Assembly (NCBI GenBank): GCA_003116975.1
Contig: BGKB01000021.1
Location: 744,001 to 808,000, forward strand
Source of the DNA: Aurantiochytrium sp. KH105
Taxonomy: Eukaryota; Sar; Bigyra; Thraustochytrida; Thraustochytriidae
DNA length: 64,000 bases
Direction: 5' to 3'
Shown here: positions 40,249-51,000 of the stretch, piece by piece
Numbering within the stretch: the stretch's first letter is position 1
How the letters are laid out: every line of letters starts with the position of its first letter
Program-made: the position numbers and the translations under genes
The notes under the pieces: generated by a model
What the model was told of the DNA's origin: nothing
Database searches by the model: none
What the model saw: only the letters and a program-made list of their open reading frames with translations

Positions 40249-40929
40249 AGCACGCAAAAATCCAGCGAGGCGAAACACGCGACGCGGCTTTTTTCATTTT
40301 TCTTTTGTCGATCGAACGAAAAGAGTGGTGAATCAAGCTGCCTGCCAGCGGCAGCTGCTGGAGAAGCGAAGGCGCGCAGCCAGGACTCGCGGCGGCCCAG
40401 CGCTCGCCCGCTCGCCCGCCCGCTGCCTGCTGCATTGCGGCTGCATCCCGGCTGCACCCCGGCGTGGCGGCTCCGCGTCGGGCGCGGCCTCGCCGTACCG
40501 AGCTGCGCCGTGCAGGGCGCTGCCGGTCGCCGCGCGCGCGGGCGTCGGGAGAGGAGCCGAGCCGCGCGCCACCGAAGCGGAGACACAGGAGTCGAAAGAA
40601 AGGAAAGGGGGGAAGAAAAAAGAAAATGAAAAGGATGAAAAAAAAAGAAAAAAAAAGAAAGAGGCTGCGGGAGACCAAAACAATAGAGCGGCGGGCACTC
40701 GAGCTGCGTGCGTGCGTGCGTGCGTGCAGGCAGTGCGAGCGTGCGTGCAGTGCGTACGAGCACGCGAGCGCGCCCGCCCACCTCCTGACGGCCGCGAGCG
40801 CTGCGCTCCCTCGGCCTCTCCCTCCCCCCCTCCCTCCCCGCGTCCGGGTCTGTCCACTCTTGGCCTGGCCTTGCCTGGCCTAGATTGATCCAGGTCGCGC
40901 TCCCTGCTCCTTCCCGCCCTTCGTTCCTC

Positions 40930-40963
40930 CTCCCTTCTTTCCTTCCTTCTTTCCTTCTTTCCT

Positions 40964-41026
<63 letters not shown>

Positions 41027-41040
41027 CTCCATCTCCCTCA
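40930..41040. repeat. (CTTT)n microsatellite
   Basis: An almost pure pyrimidine tract with more than 15 consecutive TTTC units lies about 250 bases before the ATG at 41291. Confidence 0.95.
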
Positions 41041-41170
41041 CAGCGGAGGAAAAAGGCAAGCGGCGGGGGCAGCCAGACCCCGAAGCCAAGCCAGGCCAGG
41101 CCGGCGCAGCAGCCTCGAGCGCGGCGAGCGAGCGAGGCCGGGCGCAGCGAGCGCGGCGCGAGGCGCGGCG

Positions 41171-41203
<33 letters not shown>

Positions 41204-41290
41204 CGCAGCAGGGCGCGCGCGGGCGGCGCGAGAGGCGGAGAGGAGGCGGAAAAGAGGCGGCGGCGCGTGCCGCACGCGCGGGATCGAGGG

Positions 41291-44200
41291 ATGCGCGAGG
41301 AGGCGAAGCCCGTGATGCGGAGGCAGCGCAGGCCCCGGTGGGCCGCGGCGGCGGCGCTGGTGGCCGCGGCGGCGATGGCCGCCGTGGGCGAGGCGCAGAC
41401 GTGCGACGAGCAGACGAGCGAGACCGCGTGCGTGGCCGTGAGCTCCGGGTGCGCGTGGCAGCTCACAGCCGAGGGCGACGACAGCTTCGACGCCGAATGC
41501 GTCGCCTGCAGCACCTTCGACGACGACCCGTGGCTTTGCGTAAGCCCGTGCGCGTACGATGAGGACGCGGGGACCTGCGGGCTCCCCGAGCCCTCGGCCA
41601 TGCCCACGGCAGCGCCCGTCTCCACCGACGCCGAGACCGGCGTCGTCGAGACCGTCGTCCGCATCGAGCTCAGCTCAACAAACCTCACCGACGACCAGAT
41701 CGAGGCCGCAGCCAGCCTCGTCAACGACGTCATGGCGGGACAGACCGCCGCGGAACCCACCAGCGACGATCTCGTCCAGGACGCATGCGGCTACGCGCCC
41801 CTCTGCGGGTCCGCAGACTACATGGTCGACGTCCTGCCCAGCACAGAGGAGTACAGCGTCCTCTTTAACACCATGGAGGCCTGCTGCCCCGCACGCGACA
41901 CCGCCGCCGTCGAGGCCTGCGAAATCGTCGACCTCACCGGCTCAGCATGCCGCGTCAGCGGCCTCCAGGAACCCATCTGCTCGGACCTCACCAATCCGAC
42001 GGACAACTGCCGCGCGCTCAGCGCAAACCCCGATGAGGCCACGCTCATCCTCTCCGACCTCGCGTTCACCGACGGCGGCGCCACGGGCGGATGCTGCGAG
42101 ACGTGCACGTGCTACGGTGACCCCAACTGCATCTCCTTTAACGGCACCAAGACCTCGTGGCGTGTCTGCGACGCACGCGACACCGACACCAACAAGTGCA
42201 AAATCAACAAATCCACATGCAACTCTGTCGTTGACACCAACGGCAACGCGTGCGAGTGGAAACCCGACTCCTGGGAGTCGTGGTGGGAGTCCGGCTCCCC
42301 CTGCCAGCCCGCCTCCGGAGGCAACCCCTCCTGGCTCCTCATGTACCAGGCTGATGACTTTGGCATGTTTGTGCGCCAGGAGGAGCGTGGTGTCATCCGC
42401 CAGGTCTACATCATGACGTCCGCCGCCAACTACAGTCTCGACGCTACCGACTGCCTCGAGTCCACTACGCTTTCCGGAAGCTGGAACCTCGTTGGCGACT
42501 CGTGGCCCTCGTACACCTCGAACTGGGTCCGCACCTCCAGTGACGACGTCTTCGACGTCACTTGGTACGTTGTCGACGGCGCGACCAACATTCAGGCCAG
42601 CATCACCTGCCTCGGCACGGTTAACCCGGACGACGCCGACAAGGAACTCAGCGAGCAAGAGTATGGCAACTACCGCATCAACGTGGACGCCGTCATTGAA
42701 CCCAACGAAAACTGGATCCAGGAGCGTGATAACCTCAACGGCTTTTGCTACACCAACAGTCTCATCACCGATGTCTCAACCGAGGCGGAGATCGCCTCTC
42801 TCGAGCAGCACCTCGAAACCGAGGCCCTTTGCGCCGACAAGGAGACCGTCTACGACACCGCCGTGGCCCTCGATGTCGCGCGCCAGCTCTGTGGCAACGG
42901 CGTCAACCTCGCTGGTATGCAGGCCGAGTGCTTCGAGCCCTTTTGCGAGAACTACGCCCCCCTCGCGTCTTCCAGCATTGACGTCGATACCTGCATCGAG
43001 TATTTTGCGGATCTCGAGGTGGCCGAGGGCTTTTGCCGCGTCGCCTTCTCCTCCACGGCCAATATTGAGCAGTGCATCGATGACGCCTCCGAATTCAACC
43101 TCACTGATTCCATCATCACCTTTCTCAACACGGCTGGTGGCAGTAACACCACGTGCATTTCCAGCATCGACGAGCTTGACACCTCTCTTGCCTCGTGCGT
43201 CTCCGGCGTCACGCTCCAGTATCAGGCCACTGCCGGCGACGAGACCTCGTGGACCGACTACAAGGCGTTCCCCTCTGGACGCGGCCTCTGCTCGCAGGAA
43301 ATCGACATCCCGTACAATGGCAACGAGGTTCTCTTCACGAACCCCATTCGCATGGAGCAGTGCTCTCGCGATCCTTCCTGCGGGCCCGTTGAGCAGTGCA
43401 ACTGGGTTGACGGCGTCGAGTTCACACTCACCGTCTCGACGCCCCAGCTTGTCAACCCGGGGTCCACCCCGACGCAAGAGCCCACGACCGGTCCTACCGA
43501 GTGCGGCGTCTGTGTCGACGAGCCCGAGGTCCAGTCGGGCGTCACCTTGTCTTCTGACGTCTGCGTGACGGACATTGACTTCACCTCCGATGACTTGGAC
43601 GGCGCCAACTTTTGCTACTCGTGTGACTTTACCGCCGATGAGGCCATTCGCAACACCGACTCGGACGGCGGAAACTACGTGTCTCTTGGCGATGCCTGCG
43701 CAATCGAGGATGACGACACCGATGGTCTCGAGATGACCTGTGCACAGGTGTGCTTTGCACTCAGCGACGAGGGCTGCGACGCCTGGCTGCTCATGGGTGG
43801 AGACTGTTTTCTCTACTCGTGCGAAGACGACGATACTGTTTTTGTTGACGGTTCCGGCACCGGCGCGTCCGTCTGCATTGAGGATGATACCACGCCAGAG
43901 CCGACGCCAGAGCCAACTTCGGAACCGACCCCGCAGCCCACCGCCGAGCCCACCACCGACTGTGACCAGGAAGTCTGTCTCACCAACGACGACGCCCCCA
44001 CAGTCGAGACTGGCATCTACGCTGACGACGATGTGTGCGCGCACAACCTCACCTTTACGGCCGACGATCTGCCAGACGACGAGTTCTGCTACTGCTCCTT
44101 TACGGATGAGGATATCCTTACCACGTCTGATGAAGGCAACGGTGCCGGCAACTATGTCAACCTGCTCAACACCTGCGACCTTTCCTCTGATGACGAGGAT

Positions 44201-46162
44201 GACCTCAACGAAGCTTGCGCGCATCTTTGCGAGCTTGTTGATGGCTGCGACGCTTGGGTTCTCTCCGAAGGCGCGTGCTTCATCTTCACGTGCGACGACT
44301 CTGCCGAAGCCAGCGATTATTTTGTCTCGGGTCCTGGAAGAGGTGCCGTTTCTTGCCCGTCGTGCGATCAGGAGGTCTGCATCGACGGCTCTGACGCACC
44401 CACCGTCCAGGACGGTCTCTACGCTGACAGCGATGTCTGCTCGCATAATGTCACCTTTACGGCCGATGATCTCCCGGACGACGATTTCTGCTACTGCTCC
44501 TTTTCGGACAGTGACATTCTCACGACGACGAACGAAGGCAACGGCGCCGGCAACTACGTCAACCTCATCAACTCGTGCTCTCTCGACTCGAGCGATGAGG
44601 ACGACCTCAACGAAGTGTGTGCCCACATCTGTGAACTTGTCGACGGCTGCGACGCATGGCTCTATGGCAGTGGGGAGTGCTACCTCTTTGACTGCGACGA
44701 CAGCGTGGAGACCTCCGAGTACTTTACGACCGGAAATTACCGCGGAGCCGAGGCTTGCTCGTCGTGCACACAAGAGGTCTGCCTCAATGGCGAGGATACG
44801 CCGACGATCCAGACCAACGTCGTGGTCGACGAGGACGTCTGCACGCACGACATCTTCTTTGACGAGGGCGATCTCGATGTCGACGAGTTCTGCGCCACGT
44901 GCGAGTTCTCCTCGGACAACATTCTCACCACTGGCGACGACTCGGGCAACTATGTTGTGTTGACGGATGCCTGCGATATCGACTCGGACGACGCCGACGC
45001 CCTCAACGCTGCATGCGCGCATATTTGCGAGCTGCTCGACGGGTGCGATGCCTGGGTGCAAATGTACGGTCAGTGCTACGTGTTCACGTGCGACGGCGAC
45101 GTCGATGAGTACTTTGAGGATACGACCGCATACGAGTCGTACGGCGCCCCCGCCTGCACGCAAGATACGCCTGCGCCCACCCTCAAGCCCACACCGGCGC
45201 CCTTTGGCTGGAGTGGCCGCCGTGCGCTCAAGGCCAGCATGCTGACGTCAACGGAGCAGCATACTCCCCGCACGCTGACGAACCTGCCGACGCGTCTTGG
45301 CCCTGCCAAGGTGCGCGCGGACCAAGCTGCTGATGTGTCTGCGGCAACGCAGGCGCGCGCGCTCGCGCGCCGCGCACTGCGAACGCCTGGCACCACCGTG
45401 TACCTGATGACCTCATATGTTATGTTCACCGATGGCACTAGCGCGACGGACTCGGTCGATGCGGTCGTCGAGAACCCAAGCAGCACTGTGGAGGCGATCC
45501 AGACGGCCTTTGACAACAGCGACGAGTTTAGTGACATTACTGTCACCGTCACGGGCGTGACGGCCTCGGCCTCGTACGAGTATTACATTCTTCGTTTCGA
45601 AATCCCGTACACGGCGTCGGAGCACTCGACCACCGAGTTCAACGATGCTCTCTGCTATGTGATCTCGACCACTGTCTCCGAGACCTCGGACGACCATGAC
45701 ATGGGCGACCTCGAGTGTGGCGATGAGCTCACCAACTTTGGCGCCTACGCAGAGGACGACGGTGATCTGGCCGTCTACTTTCGTATTGAGAGCAGCTCGG
45801 TGAGCCCTGGTGATTTCCAGACGCTCTTTGCCATGTCTTCGACGCGCTCGACCTTTGAGTCTGTGATTGAGAGCTGTGACACCTCGGATGAGTGCGACCT
45901 GTCGGCCATCACGGATCTCGCATCCACGCTCAAGGCGTCCTTCCTCTCCGCTTCAGCCGGGTCTTCCTCCTCTGGTGGTCTCAGCACCGCGGGCGTGGCT
46001 CTTCTTTGCGTGGCTCTTATTGGCGCTGTCGTCGCTGCGGGCCTCGTTGTCTATCGCCGTCGCGTTAAGCGGGCGCGCAAGGCTGAGCTCGATCAGAAGC
46101 AGCTCGCCACGCGCCATCAGTACGGCTACGACGACTATGATGACGAGGACTACGACGCATAG
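41291..46162 (+). CDS. type I surface glycoprotein with four Cys-rich repeats (paralog A)
   Basis: This encodes 1623 residues from the first in-frame ATG at 41291. The 8 codons upstream in the open frame start with GTG. A basic n-region and Ala-rich hydrophobic stretch end near GEAQ (residue ~35) as a signal peptide. A PSI-like Cys cluster and a large conserved N-terminal region follow, with [16 protein letters not shown] near 270. Four ~125-residue modules follow (~737-860, 891-1023, 1025-1154, 1159-1290). Each has a C-x(2-3)-C start, DVC, FCY-C, GNYV-L, CAH-CEL-DGCDAW and G-C-F-C words. The CDAW...G-C ending recalls PAN/apple domains. A Thr/Pro linker separates modules 1 and 2. A second conserved domain (~1375-1550), one transmembrane helix (~1566-1590), RRR stop-transfer and an acidic Tyr tail (DDYDDEDYDA) complete it. 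It is likely an adhesin or receptor. A tandem paralog lies at 48049. Confidence 0.88.
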   Translation: MREEAKPVMRRQRRPRWAAAAALVAAAAMAAVGEAQTCDEQTSETACVAVSSGCAWQLTAEGDDSFDAECVACSTFDDDPWLCVSPCAYDEDAGTCGLPEPSAMPTAAPVSTDAETGVVETVVRIELSSTNLTDDQIEAAASLVNDVMAGQTAAEPTSDDLVQDACGYAPLCGSADYMVDVLPSTEEYSVLFNTMEACCPARDTAAVEACEIVDLTGSACRVSGLQEPICSDLTNPTDNCRALSANPDEATLILSDLAFTDGGATGGCCETCTCYGDPNCISFNGTKTSWRVCDARDTDTNKCKINKSTCNSVVDTNGNACEWKPDSWESWWESGSPCQPASGGNPSWLLMYQADDFGMFVRQEERGVIRQVYIMTSAANYSLDATDCLESTTLSGSWNLVGDSWPSYTSNWVRTSSDDVFDVTWYVVDGATNIQASITCLGTVNPDDADKELSEQEYGNYRINVDAVIEPNENWIQERDNLNGFCYTNSLITDVSTEAEIASLEQHLETEALCADKETVYDTAVALDVARQLCGNGVNLAGMQAECFEPFCENYAPLASSSIDVDTCIEYFADLEVAEGFCRVAFSSTANIEQCIDDASEFNLTDSIITFLNTAGGSNTTCISSIDELDTSLASCVSGVTLQYQATAGDETSWTDYKAFPSGRGLCSQEIDIPYNGNEVLFTNPIRMEQCSRDPSCGPVEQCNWVDGVEFTLTVSTPQLVNPGSTPTQEPTTGPTECGVCVDEPEVQSGVTLSSDVCVTDIDFTSDDLDGANFCYSCDFTADEAIRNTDSDGGNYVSLGDACAIEDDDTDGLEMTCAQVCFALSDEGCDAWLLMGGDCFLYSCEDDDTVFVDGSGTGASVCIEDDTTPEPTPEPTSEPTPQPTAEPTTDCDQEVCLTNDDAPTVETGIYADDDVCAHNLTFTADDLPDDEFCYCSFTDEDILTTSDEGNGAGNYVNLLNTCDLSSDDEDDLNEACAHLCELVDGCDAWVLSEGACFIFTCDDSAEASDYFVSGPGRGAVSCPSCDQEVCIDGSDAPTVQDGLYADSDVCSHNVTFTADDLPDDDFCYCSFSDSDILTTTNEGNGAGNYVNLINSCSLDSSDEDDLNEVCAHICELVDGCDAWLYGSGECYLFDCDDSVETSEYFTTGNYRGAEACSSCTQEVCLNGEDTPTIQTNVVVDEDVCTHDIFFDEGDLDVDEFCATCEFSSDNILTTGDDSGNYVVLTDACDIDSDDADALNAACAHICELLDGCDAWVQMYGQCYVFTCDGDVDEYFEDTTAYESYGAPACTQDTPAPTLKPTPAPFGWSGRRALKASMLTSTEQHTPRTLTNLPTRLGPAKVRADQAADVSAATQARALARRALRTPGTTVYLMTSYVMFTDGTSATDSVDAVVENPSSTVEAIQTAFDNSDEFSDITVTVTGVTASASYEYYILRFEIPYTASEHSTTEFNDALCYVISTTVSETSDDHDMGDLECGDELTNFGAYAEDDGDLAVYFRIESSSVSPGDFQTLFAMSSTRSTFESVIESCDTSDECDLSAITDLASTLKASFLSASAGSSSSGGLSTAGVALLCVALIGAVVAAGLVVYRRRVKRARKAELDQKQLATRHQYGYDDYDDEDYDA

Positions 46163-47292
46163 ACGTAGCTTTCCGTGTAAAAGCGATTTGACTTGACTCG
46201 ACAGACTGTAGACTTTCCTGTCTGAAGTAGAAACAAACACCCAACCAAATGAACGTAGTAGTTGTTCTGCACCACATATTTTTCTTACATTACTTTCTTT
46301 TGTTTGTGTTCGCAGTCGTCGCCTCGAGGAGGCCACCAAGGTCGAGAACAAGACCCTTGATCGAAATTTAAAAAATGTGCTCTTGATTTGATCGTGCCTC
46401 GAAAATAGGAAATCCTTTTCCGTAAATAGTTGTCTTGATCCAAACGCAGTCGGACAGTTGGAGGGAGACTTTGGCAGTAAGGCGGCGAGCACGCGACTTC
46501 GACTTCAACCAAGGCAAGGCCCGTCCATCTGTTGTATCGTAGTAATTGTCATAGTCAGCGATCACAAGCTCCATGGCGCGGACCTCGGCGGCGCTGATCT
46601 GTCTGGTCAATCAAGCCAGACCACGAGGATCGTTTTTGTCCCGCTCTTCCAAGTTCGTTTGGTCAGCCAGCTCACAGTATGGTATTACAACCAGTGTTTG
46701 CCCGCACGGTCCCGCAAGAGTCAGGATTCGAAACCGCGCGCGGGGCCGAGCGATCACGGGCGGCTGCGGTTCGATCCTTGGCCGACGTCAAGGGGTCCGC
46801 CGAGACGAACAGGACTGTCATGGAAATTTCGCAGGGACCCATCTTGGCCCGCGGGCGCGTGCAGGCGGGTGCGGGGACGCTGTGGGGCGTTCGCTCTGGG
46901 CCGGGTTTCGGGTGTCTCCACGAGACACCCATCGGGTGTCAGAGCAAGGTCGTCTCTGTCTGTTAGAGACTATACTTGAACTTGTAGTACCAGATCGGCG
47001 CAGCGCAGCCTCGAGGCAGGGGGGACGCTGGAAGCACGTGCTGCCATTCTGGACTTGGCGGGGCGGGAGGCGCGCTTGAAGGCCAGGAGCGCATAAGTGG
47101 AATCAATGCCGGCGAAGTGCACAAAACGACGTGCAACACGAGTATAGCCCGCGCGAGGCCCCGCGCGGGCCGCGCAGGGCGACTAACATAAACGAGGCAG
47201 CCGCCGAGGCGCCGCGGAGCAGCCTGCCTCCCGCCTTCCCCTTCCCTTGCCCGAGCCGCACCGCTCCGCTCGCACGCCCGCGGCTCGCCGCG

Positions 47293-47323
<31 letters not shown>

Positions 47324-48048
47324 CCCCGAACTCTGCGCCGCGACGCGCCGTCTCCGTCTCCGGCAGCCAGCCAGCTGAGCGGCGGCGGTCCGTCCGTTGC
47401 CTGCCTGTCTTTCTCTCTTTCCCGTGTCCTCGCCATCGGCCGATCTCCTCGCGCTCTCCATCTCCATCTCCATCTCCATCTCGAGCTCCGTCTCTCGCTC
47501 TCGCTCTCGCTCCAGCTCCAGCTCCAGCTCCAGCTCCAGCTCCTGCTCCTGCTCCAGCCCAGCCCGGCGCCCGCGCGGCGGAGCGCGGCCGGGCGGAGGC
47601 GCGGCGCGGCGCGGGAGGGAGCGGCGGCAGTTGCGGCGGCTGGTTCGAGTGCGCCGGCGACTCGCCATCGAAGACGACTGGGAGTGACCCGAGTCGATCG
47701 AGTGGGCGACCAGTTGAGCGCGCGCGAAAGGCAGAGCAGACGAGGACCCCGCGCGAGGACCCCGCGCGAGGACCCCGCGGAGAAGGCCGCGGCAGGACGC
47801 GCGACGCAGAGCGAAGGCGGCGGCAGACTCGCGACGCCGCACGACGCCGCGCGAGGAGAGAGAGCGAGCGAGCGAGCGCTCGAGGCCGGAAGTCCCAGCT
47901 TCGAGCAGGCGGCGCACGTGCAGCGCAGAGCCGCCTCGCGGGCTGGGACGCGCGAAGCTGCAGCACGGCCCGAGCGCCGGAAAGCGCGAAGCCGCGCGAG
48001 AGCGGAGGTTGGGAGGCTCGAGGGAAACAGAGCTTTAGTGAGGAGGAG
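46163..48048. promoter_or_regulatory. spacer between the surface-protein paralogs
   Basis: The first 450 bases are the 3' flank of paralog A. A minus-strand frame at 46368-46574 (from an ATG, MELVIADYDNYYDTTDG) has natural composition but no domain; I rate it weak. A hairpin GGGTGTCTC-CAC-GAGACACCC lies at 46910-46930, and a diverged inverted copy of the shared motif (CATTCTGGACTTGGC) at 47045-47059. From 47293 come (CAGA)n, then ATCTCC/AGCTCC hexamer runs (about 47455-47558), probably promoter and leader of paralog B. Confidence 0.45.
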
Positions 48049-51000
48049 ATGGCGCAGCAGGGGAACCGCACTCGCGCCGGTCGCAGGAGAGGAGGCCTCG
48101 TGCGGACAGCGGTGGCAGCCGGGCGCCGCCGAGGGCGACGCGACGCCCAAGGGCTCGCGGCGAGGGTCGCCGTCGCGGTGGTCGTGTTCGCGGCAGCTGC
48201 AGCCGCACAAGCGTGCACGGAGAACGCAGACGAAGCGAGCTGCGCAGCGGACGGGAATGGCTGCATATGGCGGCGCCTGCTTGCGATTGACAGCGACGTT
48301 GCGGACACCTTTAACCAAGGCGACGTGGTCGGCGCTTGCGTCCCTTGCAGCTCCTTCGACGACAACCCCTGGCTCTGCGGCAGTCCTTGCAGTTACGATG
48401 AAGACACCGGGGCATGCGCGCTTGCCGCTCCTTCGCCCATGCCCACGGCCGTGACAATATCCTCGGATGTGGAAACCTCCATCCTTGAGGTGGTCATCCG
48501 CATTGACTCGAGCTCCGCAGACCTGAGCCAAGAACAACTCGACGCCGCCGCCAGTCTCGTTTCCGAGGTCATGGCAGGCCAAAGCACAATCGCGACTTCC
48601 TTTGCAGACGTCGACCAGCAAAGCTGCGGCAGCGCGCCTCTCTGCGGATCTGCAGAAAACATGGTCCAGGTGACAACCTCGAGCATCGAATATACGGTCA
48701 CATTCGACGACGCAGACTCTTGCTGTCCGGCAAGTGAAACAACAGCGCTGGAGGCCTGCCAGACCGTTGACCTCACGGGCGCGGCGTGCCGCTTCAGTGG
48801 TTTTCAAGCCCCCATTTGTGCGGATCTCACAGACCCCACTGCGGCATGCGAACGACTCAACTCTTCCCCAGAGCAGGCATCAATTATCCTCCAGAACCTC
48901 GCATTCGTCGACGGCGGCGCCACGGGCGGATGCTGCGAGACGTGCACATGCTACGGAGACCCCAACTGCATCTCCTTTGACGGCACCAAGACGTCCTGGC
49001 GCGTCTGCGATGCTCGCGACACCAGCACGACAACGTGCAAGATCAACAAGTCAACATGCAAATCCCTCACCGATACGAGTGGCAACGCCTGTGAATGGAA
49101 ACCCAGCTCGTGGAAGTCCTGGTGGAAATCTGGCTCGGCATGCCAGCCTTCCTCCGACGGCGCCCCGTCCTGGCTTCCCATGTACCAGGCCGATGACTTT
49201 GGTCTCTTTGTGCGACAAGAAGAACGCGGCGTCATTCGTCAGGTCATTGTCATGACTTCCGAAGCAAACTTTAGCCTTGATGCGACCGACTGTCTGGAGT
49301 CGACCTCACTCAAAGAGAGTTGGAACCTCGCGAGTGACGGCTCCTGGCCCTCCTTCACTTCAAATTGGGTCCGCGTCTCCAGCGACGAAATTTTCGATGT
49401 CACCTGGTACATTGTCGACGGTGGAACCAATATCCAAGCCAGTATCACCTGCCTGGGTACCGTGAAGCCAAACGATGCCGGCAAGGACATCAGTGCGCAA
49501 ACGTATGGAAATTATCGTATCAATGTCGACGCCGTAATTGAGACCAATGAGAATTGGGCCCAAGAACGCGAAAATCTCAATGGCTTCTGCTACACAAACA
49601 GCCTCACTTCTGAAATTTCCACTGCCGCAGAAATTACGTCCTTGCAGCAGCATCTCGAAACAGAAGCAATATGCGCCGAAAAAGAAACCGTCTACAACAC
49701 TGCCGTTGCTCTCGACGTCGCCCGCCAGCTCTGTGGCAATGGCGTCAGTCTTGCTAGTATGCAGACAGAGTGCTTCGAGCCATTTTGCGAGAACTACGCG
49801 CCAATGGCGTCATCGAGCATAGACGTTGACACTTGCATTGAGTACTTTGACGACCTCGAGGTGGCCGAGGGGTTCTGCCGCGTTGCTTTCTCTGCGTCGG
49901 CCAACATTGAAAAGTGCATTGATGATGCAATCGAATTCAATCTCACAGACGCTGTGGCAACCTTTCTCAACACGGCCGGTACGAGCGAGACGACGTGCAT
50001 TTCCAGCTTGGACGACCTCGAGACCTCCCTACCAACCTGCACGCCGGGGGTCACCCTTCAGTACCAAGCCACTGCAGGCGACGAGTCTTCGTGGACGGAC
50101 TTCAAGGCCTTCCCGTCGTCGCGTGGACTCTGCTCGCGGGAACTCAGCATCCCGTACATTGGGAATGAACTCCTCTTTATGCGACCGATCCGTTTCCAGC
50201 AGTGTTCTCGTGATGCTTCGTGTGGACCTGTCGAGCAATGCAATTATGTCGATGGCTTCTCGTACGATATCGAAATTAATCTCAATGGCCTTTCGCCAAG
50301 CGCGCCTCCAACTACACCTCCCGTCACGCTGTCGCCGACGAAGGCCCCCACAACTCCATGCCAATTCTGCAGCAATGAAATACGATTCCGCGTCGGCGTT
50401 GACACCGACATTTGTCAAGAGGATATATCATTCACAGCTTCTGACGTCGAAACGGAAGATCTATGCTACTCTTGTGACTTTACCTTTGATGAGGCCATTG
50501 GCGAAGCTGGTGACGGCTCCGGAAACTATTTCTCCCTCGGTGACGCTTGCGCGATTGCAGACGATGATCTCGACGGGCTCGAGGCAACATGCTCGCAGTT
50601 GTGCGACCAGTTCGTAGACCGGGGCTGTGATGGCTGGCTTCTTCGTGGAGGCGATTGCTCTTTATGGACCTGTGGAAATGAAGAAATCGAGTTCACCGAT
50701 GGTGATGACTCGGGCCGAGGAAGTCGAGCCTGCAAAGTGCCCACTCTGGAGCCAACGGCCACGCCTGTTGTTACACCCACGCCTCAGCCTACTTCATTCC
50801 CGACCGCGTTTCCAACATCCTTTCCTACGACCTCGTTCCCAACATCCTTTCCAACTTCCTTTCCGACGACGTCCTTTCCTACAGCATTTCCAACATCTTT
50901 TCCGTCAGAATTTCCGACTCCCCTTCCCACCACCGAGTGCGAGCAACGTGTCTGTTTGGATGACCAAGATCCCCCCTCTGTTCGAGAGAATATCCGCGCG

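Larger units (their letters stand above)
37689..41290. other. 3.6-kb gene-free, microsatellite-rich region upstream of the first surface-protein gene
   Basis: No coding gene is supported. The contents are a Lys/Phe-coding A/T-rich patch (37685-37770), a CTTGGTTG-like run (about 38236-38276), half copies of the shared motif (GCGCACTTG near 38376-38384 and 38440-38448) and a perfect 22-bp palindrome at 39118-39139. Further on are (AGGCG)n, two long pyrimidine tracts, and (AGGC)n at about 41172-41204. A (CCGA)n run lies just before, at 37500-37527. All long frames here are composition artefacts. The last kilobase is probably promoter and 5' UTR of the gene at 41291. Confidence 0.5.

Noticed and set aside
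42776-45163. 795-codon minus-strand frame inside the first surface-protein gene
   Set aside because: It is the antisense shadow of a G/C-ending-codon gene; the plus-strand frame has signal peptide, Cys modules and TM helix conserved in the paralog.
46690-46800. B-box-like words (GGTTCGATCC at about 46769, and an inverted GGTTTCGAATCC) suggesting a tRNA
   Set aside because: No T-stem, acceptor stem or A box can be paired around either word on either strand.
47131-48048. N-terminal extension of surface paralog B (306 codons before the ATG at 48049)
   Set aside because: No ATG opens it, the content is Ser/Arg/Pro repeat, and paralog A has no counterpart; a signal peptide follows directly after the ATG at 48049.
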